Shown in pieces: positions 34,532-46,300 of a stretch of 64,000 bases of DNA. The notes beneath the pieces were generated by a model. It was given only the letters and a program-made list of their open reading frames with translations, did no database searches and was not told the origin of the DNA. The stretch covers positions 98,675,417-98,739,416 of the forward strand of contig NC_077222.1 of assembly GCF_024763615.1 (NCBI RefSeq), given 5' to 3'. The DNA is from Phlebotomus papatasi. Its lineage: Eukaryota; Arthropoda; Insecta; Diptera; Psychodidae. Both the position numbers and the translations under genes were made by a program. The first letter of the stretch is position 1, and the number at the start of each line of letters is the position of its first letter.

Positions 34532-34795
34532 ATGGCTGCGGCAGACCTTTTAGATCAGGAAAATTTCATGAAATGGAAATTCGAATCCCTTTCTTTCTTA
34601 AACGTTTTTGAATATGTCTATCTCATTCTTTCGAACTCTTCTTCTTCTTCTTCTTTTGAACATCACAACAAATTTAATTTAGCTCAATCGAATTTGGAAT
34701 GCAAAAAATGGACATATGCAAAATATGTGAGAAAGAAAGGATGTGAATTTATATTTCCTAAATTTTTTCTGATCTAAAAGGTGTGACGAAGCCAT
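34532..34795. mobile_element. MITE, 'ATGGCTNNNNCAGACCTTTTAGATCA' family, copy 1
   Basis: Ends ATGGCTGCGGCAGACCTTTT and AAAAGGTGTGACGAAGCCAT; interior TTTCATGAAATGGAAATTCG and CAATCGAATTTGGAATGC. Shared with 62361-62623. Divides the two arms of the minisatellite. Confidence 0.75.
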
Positions 34796-35714
34796 TACTG
34801 ACAAAATTGAATATTTTCACTGGTCATTTAGAATTATTTGCTGATCAAATTTAATTTTTTGCTGACGAATTTTAACTTTTTACTGCTCATTTATTTTTTT
34901 CCTTTTTTAATTGTTCTCCAGACTATAAAATTTAGTGAACAATTCTAAGTCCAGGATGACCTTTTTGTCCAAGAACTAGAGTCAATAGTGTTTAGTGATG
35001 AACTACAGTGCTAAAGAGTGTAAAAATAAAATTCCATGATCAGTAAAAAGCTTGAATCTGAGGGTTTCTTTTAGTGAGTACATCTTACAATTTCTTTTTA
35101 GTTGTCCAACCACTCTGGGCCGCTATAATAAAAACTGTTCTTCCACAAAAGGAAGGGAATATCTCTTCTGATTTTAGCTGAGATTCTTTATAATCTCAGC
35201 TTTTGTGTTCACATGTGAAATCCGACCTCGTCAGGTCGGGCCCAAATTTTGGATGTACATGTACACGTTTTGACACTCATAGATCAGGAAAATCATGTGT
35301 GCTAAAAATTAATTTTCATGGCCGGCCGTCCGTCCCGTCCGGAGCACAAAAGCCTCTGGAGAGAGAACGGAAAGAGATATCGACAAGAGGTTTTCGGCTA
35401 GAAGTTGCTGATGCCATACCAATTTTATCCATTTCGACCGATAAGTACAGTTTACTCGACGCGATTCTTTATGTCTCCGGCACATCTTTTCAAAAGGATC
35501 AAATTTGGATCAATTTAATCCTTTTATTTTTACCAGTGTATGCATGTCTGATAATTTTAATGTGTTACACAGAGAGATATACATATATAGCCTTATTGTA
35601 TTCATCGATTGCAGTAGAATCATTACATATTTTGACTTATTTTTTTAACTGTGATTTATGTATTTATTTCCTTTTGAAATCGTAATCAGATTTTATGTGA
35701 CTGAATGACATTTA

Positions 35715-36069
35715 ACTCTTTCGCGTAATTAGGGTCATATATGACCCGGGGAAAAAACAATTTTTTTTGACTATTTACATTAATTGAAATCTATCGGTTT
35801 GTGCACGACATCATAATAGAAGGATGTAAGATTCTTGGCTAATTTTCTCGAGACTCCAGATATTCAGGAAAAGAAAATATTTGACTTTTCTTTTTCAAAA
35901 TTTTTTATATTAATTTATTTTTTTTTTCAGCAAAAAGTTCTTTAGAAACACAAAATAGAATATCTAAAGATTGTATATTGCATATTTTGTTATAATAAAC
36001 TACTTTCAATTTTCCAGAAAAGCGTGTAGAATTTTCCGGGTCATATATGACCCTATTGTCGGCAAGGGT
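35715..36069. mobile_element. piggyBac-like MITE unit, left
   Basis: TTAA (35712-35715) followed by CTCTTTCGCG, and 16 bases further in a perfect palindrome GGGTCATATATGACCC (35732-35747). A mirror end with the same palindrome (36038-36053) then CTATTGTCGGCAAGGGTAA closes the unit. TTAA targets and this subterminal palindrome are typical of a piggyBac family in insects, by recall. Confidence 0.6.
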
Positions 36070-36438
36070 AACAGTGTTTTCGTCCCAAACCTATAGCGAA
36101 ATGTAGTTGGGAGTTGGGACATTGTTTTTCTTCGTGAAATGCAGGTGGGACATCTTGCTCCTGGACATTTCATCTTATATCTGATGAATTATAACATATT
36201 TTGCAATATTTTAGAGTATTCTGCAAGCGTCTCATGTTGTGCAATTGTATTGTGTGTGAATAAATATGTGGATAAGTTTATTTTTGCCAAATACCACTCA
36301 AAATATTGTGACAGTGACTATTCAAGGGATTACCAGGAAGATTACTTGAACACCAGGAATACAGTGTTCATCAAGGCAATCCAGTTTGCCATGGTTTTGG
36401 CCAAATTAATAACTTCAAGCAAGAAAAACTCTTAAAAA
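36070..36438 (+). CDS. Unidentified ORF between piggyBac-like ends
   Basis: An open frame from about 36106 to the TAA at 36436-36438, with an ATG at 36139 giving 98 residues (about 110 if the frame before it counts). It starts MQVGHLAPGHFILYLMNYN, has a cysteine-containing hydrophobic middle (SVSCCAIVLCVNKYVDKF), then a YHSKYCDSDYSRDYQEDYL segment and a lysine-rich end. The composition is protein-like and quite unlike the AT noise around it. I do not recognise the family. A 3' splice-like site (TGAAATGCAG, ending 36144) lies just inside, so it may be a captured exon. It does not match the piggyBac transposase motifs I know. Confidence 0.35.
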
Positions 36439-36473
36439 GCCCGTGATATAGATTTTGAAAATGGTAAATACAC

Positions 36474-36643
36474 TTCCCTTGAGGACAACAGGGTCATATA
36501 TGACCCGGAATTTTTCCGAGTTTTCAGGCAATGGAATTTTTTTTTTCCTCTCTGAGCTATTATATTTGATCATAAAGCATTAGGAAAAACTCAATTTTAC
36601 ATGAATTCATCTGCTGAATAAAAGTGTGATGCGAAAGAGTTAA
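36474..36643. mobile_element. piggyBac-like MITE unit, right
   Basis: Left side CCCTTGAGGACAACA then palindrome GGGTCATATATGACCC (36491-36506); right end GCGAAAGAG followed by TTAA (36640-36643). The right end mirrors the left end at 35712, so the two units plus the ORF may be one 924-bp element. Confidence 0.6.
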
Positions 36644-36649
36644 TGTACG

Positions 36650-37218
36650 AGAAATTACAATAAAATGTATAAGTTTAAGGGCTTCTATCTCAAAACACCC
36701 AGATGCTTAAAGTGCCATTCTAATCATAATGTGCGATATTTCTTACCTTTTTAATATTTCATATTGTTCTTAACAATAAATACCGTTACGAAGACATATT
36801 TCTTTGAAAATATTTGGCATCTCTGTATCCGAATTGCTAATAAATTTGCACAAAAGAAAAGAGAAAAATCATTTATCTCTATCACAAACAACTTTCACAA
36901 CTTTGTGCTCTTGATTTTTCCTTAGGTATTCTATTCATTTTTTTATTTCATTTTTTATGAATAAAAATTTAATTTTGCTTTCACTTGCTTTTGTACTAAA
37001 AACTAATTTTTTAACGATAATTTTCAAATGTGAATTTGAGAAACAGACGAATAGAGAGAAATAGTCGTCTCTTTCCAGCACATGGAAGGGATTGGCAAAA
37101 TTAAATATCTTTGTGTTGCCTGCCTGTTTTTCGGAGTAGCCGTTGACATTGCGCTTGCGTTTGTTTATGTTTGAAAAATAATTTTGCCGGCTTTTAATTT
37201 TCCTCAAAAGTCCAGAAA
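36650..37218. other. Zwilch upstream region
   Basis: No recognised element. The last 80 bases before the Zwilch start are less AT-rich (CATTGCGCTTGCG, TTTTGCCGGC). TTTTGCCGGC loosely resembles an E2F site, as expected for a mitotic gene, but this is weak. Confidence 0.3.
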
Positions 37219-37356
37219 ATGGAGAGATATTCTGAAGTAATTGATGCTGTGTACAGAGAGTGTGGTGCTAGTTATTGTTCTGTGATAAAAACACCGTCCT
37301 ATCTCAAGAAAATAGCCCAGTTATCAGAGGCGAATATTTTGCTGCTCTTCAAAAAT
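37219..37356 (+). CDS. Zwilch: Zwilch exon 1
   Basis: 46 codons, MERYSEVIDAVYRECG to NILLLFKN, donor GTAAGT, phase 0. Too short for an ORF scan but the helical pattern fits the Zwilch N-terminus. Confidence 0.8.
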
Positions 37357-40300
37357 GTAAGTTAGAATTTTTCCGTTTTTCTTGGGAAATTCTCAATGTT
37401 GGGGATGGATTTAGGTGACTTCTAGGAAGAAATCTGATGATATGCCTGAGATGTCAGCAGTGAAGCCTGATGATTTGTTGGCTGAGGGGGATACTTTGGA
37501 TTTGACAGGGTCTCCTCTCAAGGATGATTGTCCTATTGATTCCTTGGATATTTCTGCCAATCTCAAGGAAAATAGGGAATATAAGAATTGGGAGAGTGTT
37601 GAGGAGAATTACAGGGGAATTGATCATCAGGATGTCATTAGGATTTTGAATAGTTTGGGCGAGGATGTGGCAGAAATTGGTACTTCCGTCTGGGCACTGT
37701 GTTCCAGTGAAAATGATAAGGTCCTGCTGCTGCAGAAGGAATTTGCTGAAGGATGGAATACCCGTGGGAGGATTTGGTTTGATGGTCAAATTCCTCTTGA
37801 GGATGTTAATTTGGCTGCATTTAAGAGATCCCATTTGTCGTTTGTGGGAAAGGATGAGAACGTCGAGACGGATATCAGGTCGCACTTTAAGCTCAATACC
37901 AACACCATTCTCGAGCACAATTGGCTGAATTCGAATGAGACCACTCTAATGAACATTTCCAATTCAACGTGCATCCTGCACCAAGTGCTACCTGTTGATC
38001 CCAGGGATTTCTCCGCCGAACAGTTCTGGCGCCAATTGGTGATTCTGGATATGATTGCAAAGGAAATTGTCAAGTACAAGAAGCACGATGATAAACGCTT
38101 CGATCCAGCCTACGAATGCGGATGGTAAGCCCTAAAGTGCCCCATTTAGCAGCAAAGGACTTGAGTAATGTTTCTTTTAACCCTGCAGCAACACGACAAC
38201 AATCGATACCATCAAGGAACAAATTCGCACGAGTCTCACGGAGCTGCCAATAAATTTTGCCGATCTAAAGACCTCAACTTCCGAAAACACCGTCTCATCC
38301 GTCTTTGGGAACACTCACGAGCGTGACTGCCTCAGCATTACCGATAAGCTCTGGGACATCCTTAAGTACTCAGCTTCCTATCGAGACCTCAAAGTGGCTT
38401 TCAACTTTATCTTTCACTGCGCTTCCGAGAACAGGATTTTGGTGAGTTTTTTCAAGTCATTAATAATTCATCATTTCTTTTCACACTAAAAGATAGTTGG
38501 AAAATCTCTCTCAGTATGAAAAAGGCCTTTGAAAATTTATTATTTATGCAAATAACTCTAAAATTTATTATTGAAATCTTGATAATCTTGATTGAAAATT
38601 CATTAAAAAAATTACATATTCTTGCAACTGGACTTCTTCAGAATTTATAACGTTCAATTACAGTGATATTTTTTACCCCTTATTTTTGCAACTTCTTTGT
38701 GCATTCCCACTTATAGAAATCGCCACTAGAGGGCTACAAATCGGGATTTTCGGTCTGCGTTTTATGAGGCCGAGTTTTCCGCAAAGCGTCCCAAGCTTTG
38801 CAAATTGCAAGAAATTGTGACTTAAATGCTGTACATCAAAAGTACTTTTGCATCATTTACCGTTTACCAGTTCTCAACCGATTTGGACACATTCCCCATC
38901 AAATCATTGCTCTACCTGCCGATTTTACTCGGAGATTTTTTGAATTTTAACGGTATATTCTAGTACATGAGAAAATCTGTAGATTTTCGGCAGAATTTCT
39001 GCGTAGAAAATCTGTAGATTTTCGGCAGAATTTCTGCGTAGAAAATCTGTAGATTTTCGGCAGAAATTCTGCCGAAAATCTACAGATTCTAGGCAGAATT
39101 TCTCCCTAGAAAATCTGCATAAGCTCCATTACTTCACAAAAATATTGTTGATTTATTAAGAAACTGTAGAAGTTATAAAGAAAATGGTATGCTCTGCTTA
39201 ACAAGTATTACCGAGTACACATTTTAGATAAGTAAAAAGTTGCGAGAAAAAATACTAATTTCTTAAAAATCGCCAATTGAATGATACAAAAACACGAAAT
39301 TTAGGTTGACGTTCTGCTTAAAGTTTTCACTTCACTATTCTCTACTTATAACACGACGTCGCAGAATTCTTCATTTTATATAAACACTGTGAAATCACCA
39401 AGAATAACTCTATTGAATTTTGCAAACTTCAGTGAAAAATATTCCATCTTTTCTGACACATCTGTCTGGAAAGTCTGGAATGTAGAAAAATCTACAAAAA
39501 ATCGGCAAAATATCTACAACAATTCGTCAGAGTATGCACCAGGATTCGTCAGAAAATCTGCAAAAATTTCTGACGAATTTTGTCCCAAGCCCAAATAAAA
39601 TTCGTAGGAATATCTACAGATTTCTCGGCAGATTTTCGGCAGAGGTGTAGATATTTTCTGAAGAAAACTTAAAGATATCTGACGAAATTATTTGACGGGT
39701 CATGAATCACTCAAAGATTCCTCAAAATAGTTTTAAGAGTAGGGTAAGTATGCCAAATTCCGGCATAGTTGCATGCAAGCGCCAAAGTCTCAAGTTTGAA
39801 ATGTAATATTTTTAATAGAAATTGATTTTTTCTATTACTTCTTTTTAAGGAGTGTTGCTTGGAAGTCTGAAGGCAAATTATCATCTTCAGTTTCTCTAAA
39901 ATCATTCTTTATACTTTTTAAAATGAATAAAAATGTAGACATAGCTTACGTGGCCTATTTCGTCCACCTTCATTCCTATAGTTACTTACTGTTCCGGAAT
40001 TCTTCCAATGCCTTTTTCACATCATCTTTGTCGAAGCGACAGTTTTTGTTATTTTTTGAATTGTATAATCTCTAGTGTATGCAAAAACTAAAATTCCTGG
40101 AAATTTGGCACGCTTACCCTAATACATTTGATTTTAGGACAAAAATTACTTATCGGTTCATAACAGGTCCACATTCCCGGTTTAAAACCGATTTGAACCG
40201 ATTTATAAATCATTCAAAATATTGCCCAAAATACACATCAGGAGCAATAAATTTGAATTTCGAATAAAAATTACTTATCGGCTATGAATCGGTTTATTAC

Positions 40301-43300
40301 CGGTTCAAAACCGTTTGAACCATTTTAGTATTATCGGAAATTCCAAGACCTGTCCAACGATCCCAAATATGATCCCATTCGAATGAGAAATGCACTCTCT
40401 ATAGCCTTTATAAACTGTGACCTTGAAAAACTGTTATTACGAATGATTCAACATTGTTTAATTAATTTAATTGTTCGATCATTGCAGTATTACCAACGAT
40501 TATCATAGCAAAGAGTTCATTTTTTAACCGGGAGCTGAATTTTACAACGATTTTATCGTTTGAAATTATTTGAAACCTTTGAAACAGTGAAAACGTATTT
40601 AAAATTCTAGCTAAATTCTCAAAAATTAAACGATAATCGTTGTAAAACTTTCAAAAAAAAAATAATCGTTGCAAAATTCAACTATTTACACCGCTATTGG
40701 GGAGTTTGAAAATTATGATGATGATGGTACTAAAAATGCGTTCAAGTTTTGTTTTTGGCCAAGAAAATATCTTTTTGATTTTTTTTTGAAAATGCCAAAT
40801 CCAAAAATTTTGATTTTGTTGGTTAGTAATATTGTGGTACTATATTCCTTAAAAATAAAAGTTACCATTTTTGAGTTTAACTATTCAAAAACATTTTTTT
40901 GAAAAAAAAATCAAAAAACCAAATCTAGTGAAAATTAGGCCTTTTTGCCCTTAAATAATTCAGGATAGGAATTGAACCGGTAAAAGGTGTCTAATCACAA
41001 AGTGTTTAGCTATACTAACAACAAAATATATTCGAAAATCATTCAAAAAAAAAAAAAAAAAAAAAAAACTGGCCAATTTTGAGAAAAGTTAGCAAAACCT
41101 GATTTTTGACGGATTTCAGCGAGTTAATAAAAAAATGAAGTAGGAGGGAGGAAATAAAAAGATTAGTCTCGATATAATGTCATTTTAAAAGACTCATCGA
41201 AGATCGGAACCGATTATGACTGGATGCAGTCAGGCACAGAAATTCAAGACCTTTCAAAACAATACAAATTTAAAAAAAAAAAATCTGTTGAAAATTATGC
41301 CCTCCAGGTGGGTCTAACTTTTACCTCGAATAATTCAAGATGGCTATTTTTCTGGTGATACGTTTTGAACAATCGGTTCTCTACGACCATATGATCAGAC
41401 GCTGTTTAGAGGTGGCTGAACGACCCTCTCTGTAGTGTAAAATCCGGTAAAATCAGAAATTTGTTCTACAGAGAGGGTCGTTCAGCCACCTCTAAACAGC
41501 GTCTGATCATATGGTCGTAGAAGAAAAACTTTCTTGTTTCATCAAATACAGCACCGTGAGAATAGTGCCAAAAAAATTTTTTCCTAGTTGAAACGCCCTA
41601 CTGTACCCCTCCAGCTTGTACCAAACCGATTCATAACCGGATAACTATTTTTTATCCGAAATTCAATTATATTAACTCCTAAGGTATTCCTGTTTTGGAC
41701 AATGTCTTGAGTAATTTATAAAATTGTTCAAATCCGTTATAGATCGGTAATTAACCGGTTATGAACCGATAAGTAATTTTTGTCCGAAAATCAATTTTAT
41801 TCCTCTTAAAACTAGTGAGATTTTTTTTGAGTGATTTATGAATCGGTTCAAATCGGTTGAGAATGAGAACCGCTAAACGGTAAATGATGCGAAAGTGCTT
41901 TTTGAGGTATAGCATCTAAGTCACGAGTTCGAGCACTTTGCAAAGCCTGGGACGCTTTGCCACCCCTTTTCTGATTAGATAATTCTTAGTTAAGAAATTA
42001 AACGTGCTCCTACAATAAAATATCCTAGCTTTGGACATCCTATATGTTTGTGTGAACATTCATATATTTGGTGCGCAATTTCATTAGCTTGCAACTCAGA
42101 ATCATCAATCAAAAGCTAATGAATTGGTTTTGAAGTTGGAAAACCCTTCAGAACATTAAAATTTTAAAACTCTGTTTAATGGCGAAAAAGTACTGACTTT
42201 ACTCTACACAGAAAAAAAAATTTTTGTAAAATTGTTCGTAAATGTTTGTGAAATCCTTTGGCAGACTTACGAAATGCTCGTGAATCGTATAACCCACAAA
42301 CAAGTTCGTAAAATTTTGTAGTTTTTCACAAACATTATTCGTAAAATGATCATTTGACGAACATTTTTTGTACTATTACAAACATTTGTTCGTAAATGTT
42401 CGTAAACACACAAAAAATGTTAGTAAAATTTTGTCATTTGTTCGTAATTTTTTGCCAAACAAAAATTTACGAACATTTATGAGCAAATGAGAAAATTTTA
42501 CTAACATTTTTTGTGTGTTTACGAACATTTACGAACAAATGTTTGTAAAAGTACAAAAAATCTTCGTCAAATGATCATTCTACGAATAATGTTTGTGAAA
42601 AAAGCACAAAATTTTACGAACTTGTTTGTTGGTTATATGATTCACGAGCATTTCGTAAGTCTGCCATAGGATTTTACAAACATTTACGAACAATTTTACA
42701 AAATATTTTTTTCTGTGTAGTAGGGGAAACTGTAGCACTACCGAACATGGGGTAGCACCGAACACTGCGATTTTTTAATTAGATATTGGACTTTATAGGA
42801 CGAGCCCTGTATAAATTCATGGATACTATAAGGATGTTTATTCACTAAAGAAATGATCGTCATAGTTCAAGTAAAAATCAGTGTTTGGTGCTACCCTATG
42901 TTCGGTAGTGCCCCAGTGTAACCTGAAACTTATATTTATTTTTTTTATAAGAGTTTTATTTATATTTTTTATTTTAAATTTTCTTTTCAATTTTTGATAA
43001 TATTTTTAACTTTTTCGACTAAAACATTTTTCTGAGTGATTTCAATAAATTTTAACTTGTTCAAAAATGGAATAATTTGTGACAGGAAATTGTCACATGA
43101 ATCTACCTGTAATTATCTCTTACGTACATTTAGATAATTTTTCAAACCATATTAGAATTTATTAAATGTTGAAGGTATGGTATTATTATCATGAAACCAC
43201 TGGAAACCCATTGCAATTATGCTACTTCGACAGTTAATTGCATAAGTTCAGAAATTGTTGAAAAGCTGAAAATCCTGAAAAGTTCCCTCTGGTGCGATTT

Positions 43301-46300
43301 TATGAAGATAATTACAGAACTCTCAAAATACGAAAACTACGAAGTTTATGATTTTTGTGGATTATGGAGCTCAGGTGTTTTTAAGTTATATTGCATTAGT
43401 AACTTTAGTTTATTCCTTTCATAAAGCTGTCTTTTCTGATTCGGAAGCCCACGTGCATAAAGAGAGAAAATACTTGTGTTTGAATTATTGAAGTAGGAGC
43501 TTTGGTTAATGGGTTTCACATGAATTTCCAAATGGTTGCATATCTCTTAGAATACACAAACAAACAACAACCACTTGGCAATGCTGATCGATGCTATTGC
43601 TCACAAAGAGCTAAGTATTCCTTGCCTCGTCGGAAGTGAGCCCCTGGAGCTTCTGTTGGAAATTGGCATTGAGAAAGCGCGGAAGGATTACGAGTATATA
43701 TTCACAAATAGCAAAATATGTTTCCCGGAAGAACTTCAACTCAGGGCTGAGTATGTGCTAGCGGGGAGCAATGTAATTCATTGAGATGTTCTGAGAATAT
43801 TTTCCTGTATTTAGGGGAACCCTGGAGGAAGAAAATCAACCCTATTCCAAGCGATTGACGTCGCGAAAATCTCTCTTTAGTGCTAATCATACCAAACCAT
43901 CGCGAACATTGTCGGCAAAATCTTTGCTGAAGAATCCAACTGCCCAAGATTCTCTCGATGATAGCACAGTTGGTTTTCGCAACAGTAACTTCAATCGAGC
44001 TGAAGTGGATTATCGATTGGCAAAATTGGCACAGGTTCACATCATTCTTGAGCACTTGCTTCTGGTGGAGAATCTCAAATTGACAAACTGTAAGAAGAGG
44101 ATGCTGTAGGGGAAAGGCTCATAATTTTGACCAGTTTCTTATTTTGGACACTTTGAGGATAAAATTGGACACTAAAAACAAATTGATTAAAATTATGGAT
44201 TTTTATTCCAATATTTAATGAATAATGAATTTTATCAAAATATTTGTTCCTTTTGGAAGATTGTAACACTAAATACGTTAAATTTTGAATATGATTTGAG
44301 TTAAATTTGTTTTGTTGAAAATTCAGTGTGAGCAATTGCTTACGAGAAATATGACAGAACTTCGTGTTTACTTCAGTCTTATTTAGCTGTGGTGAAGTAC
44401 TAACAATGTTTCTTCGCTTTTTTTGAGTGATATTATTGAATATTCATTGAATATTGTGTTGATTCACGTTAATGGTGATTTGTACATTTGACCTGAAGTG
44501 AATTAGATTTTTCGTGTGAAAAATGCGACATTTTTTAAGACATTTATCAGTGATGTGATACTCCTTATTTTGGACAGGTGTTTTTCTCACGAAATTTCGT
44601 GAAGTTTTACAATGCCGGACAAAATTGTACCAATGTTTCAAAATTCTCTATAAAGGATTTAATATCTCAAGATCTAATTTATATTTTGCCTGAAACTTTT
44701 TTTTTCTTAGAGAGCTTTATTATAAAGCTACAAATTATGTCTTATTAGAATTTTTTAGGAGAAGGACTAATATTTTTATAAACCCTTTTAAAAAAAGGAA
44801 GCATTGGTACAATTTTGTCACTTGTACCCAAACGCTACTTTTTGTTCTAAAATTTTATTTTATGAACTATTTACATAAATAGGAGTTCAATATAATGAAT
44901 TTCGGCTGTTATTAATGCATTTTGCATGATAACTTCAGGAATTTCTTCACTTACAGCCTAAGTAATGATATATTTGAGTAAAATACGCTCTTATATGAAA
45001 AAGTGTATCAATAACGCATTTTTCTCCAACAAAATGGCTGCAAAACATGACATAGGCCATATCACAGACATAAGACTACGTATTTAGGCGTGATCCAGTG
45101 CTAAGACTATCAAATCCGGACTCCTATCACAGTTTATTACCATTTATTGCTGTATTTGGGCGAAAAAATCGCGTTCGGCGAGGTCTAAACTATTGGCTAG
45201 CCTTTCAAACTAATCAAAATCGATATACTAAGCAATATCAGCTTCAGGGAATGATAATTATGCCATGAATTACCCGGCTGAAACAAAACAACTCTCCTGA
45301 AAAGAGAGTAACAAAAAAAGTCAATTAGCATTGAAAATATCGCACTTCAAACTTGGAACATCGATGCTTATAAGCAGACTGGTCAAAATTATGAGCCCTT
45401 ACCCTATAACAATTTTACTCTCCTCGAAAAATCTATGTGGTAATGCTATATAAGAGACCTTCGTTTTCTCTCGTAGTGAATCAATTGATAACGAGAAGTT
45501 TGTTGGATGCCCCTCTTGTGGCTTTTAAGGATATCAACCCCATTGAGCACTATACACTCGACATTTCAGTGCCCAGTGACCAAGTTACGGACCTCACAAA
45601 ATTGTAAGACATACACCAAGAATCATCATTAAATTGAATTGTAAAACCTCTTATGTCAAGTAATACTAACTTTTTTTCCTCGCAGCAAAGGACCAAATTC
45701 ACTCAGTATTGTTATGCGCACCATGAATAAGTTCAAACAAGTGGAAAATACTTTTTATTGCACTTCCGAAACAATTATTCCACCTGAAACTTTTCCAATG
45801 AATGCAGAGAATTTATCAAAAGTTGATGGTGAGTAGAAGTGAATTAAGTATGATGTTATATTCAGTGAAAGAAGTTTTGTGCACCAATGTATCAGCATTC
45901 AATGTGCCAAATGCAGATACATTGCACAGCTTTAAATCAATAATTTATTTTCTACTATGATTGATTACTTTATGTAATGAATATTAAATCAAAAATAATT
46001 TGTTATTGAGCTTCATTTAATATTCTGTGGCTGCTGGGAGGAGGGATGCATTCCCATGCAACTCCCATACCGCCCATACCTATTAGCTGTTTATTTATTT
46101 TCAGGCAGGTTTCAATAACATAATTTGTCATTTAACAATATGGGCTTATGCTTAATTAATTTATGAAAAGTCATTTTAAAGTAATTTAAAAAAAAAATCC
46201 AATGTGTTTCAGGAGGGATGGCAGCATGAGAACAATTAAATTATTTGTCATTTTATTAAATGAAATTTCAGATATTAATTGCATTGTGCGAACAGAAAAG

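Larger units (their letters stand above)
38442..43550 (+). other. Zwilch intron 3, packed with repeats
   Basis: 5.1 kb holding a 35-bp tandem repeat, copies of two MITE families, the ACCGG-type dispersed repeat in both orientations, and a 517-bp palindrome. The stretch 40,480-40,980 and 42,930-43,550 show nothing recognised. Confidence 0.75.

Noticed and set aside
35203..35685. 160-codon plus-strand ORF
   Set aside because: The first half is repeat-like (GGCCGGCCGTCCGTCC block) and the second half is AT-rich with a chance hydrophobic run. No recognised family and no splice context; left out as a gene.
37454..38079. Antisense ORFs of 154 and 97 codons over Zwilch exon 2
   Set aside because: Shadows of the coding exon; composition follows from the sense codons.
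41041..41070. Long A run as a retroelement tail
   Set aside because: No target duplication or element body could be attached to it.
43773..43778. Alternative donor GTAATT for Zwilch exon 4
   Set aside because: Joining there puts exon 5 in a frame with an early stop; GTATGT at 43751 keeps the conserved frame.
43741..44055. Minus-strand ORF of 104 codons
   Set aside because: Antisense to Zwilch exons 4 and 5.
44106..44335. Possible extension of Zwilch exon 5 to the stop at 44107-44109
   Set aside because: A good GTAAGA donor at 44090 leads in frame to exon 6 with clear similarity; the extension enters a transposon end.
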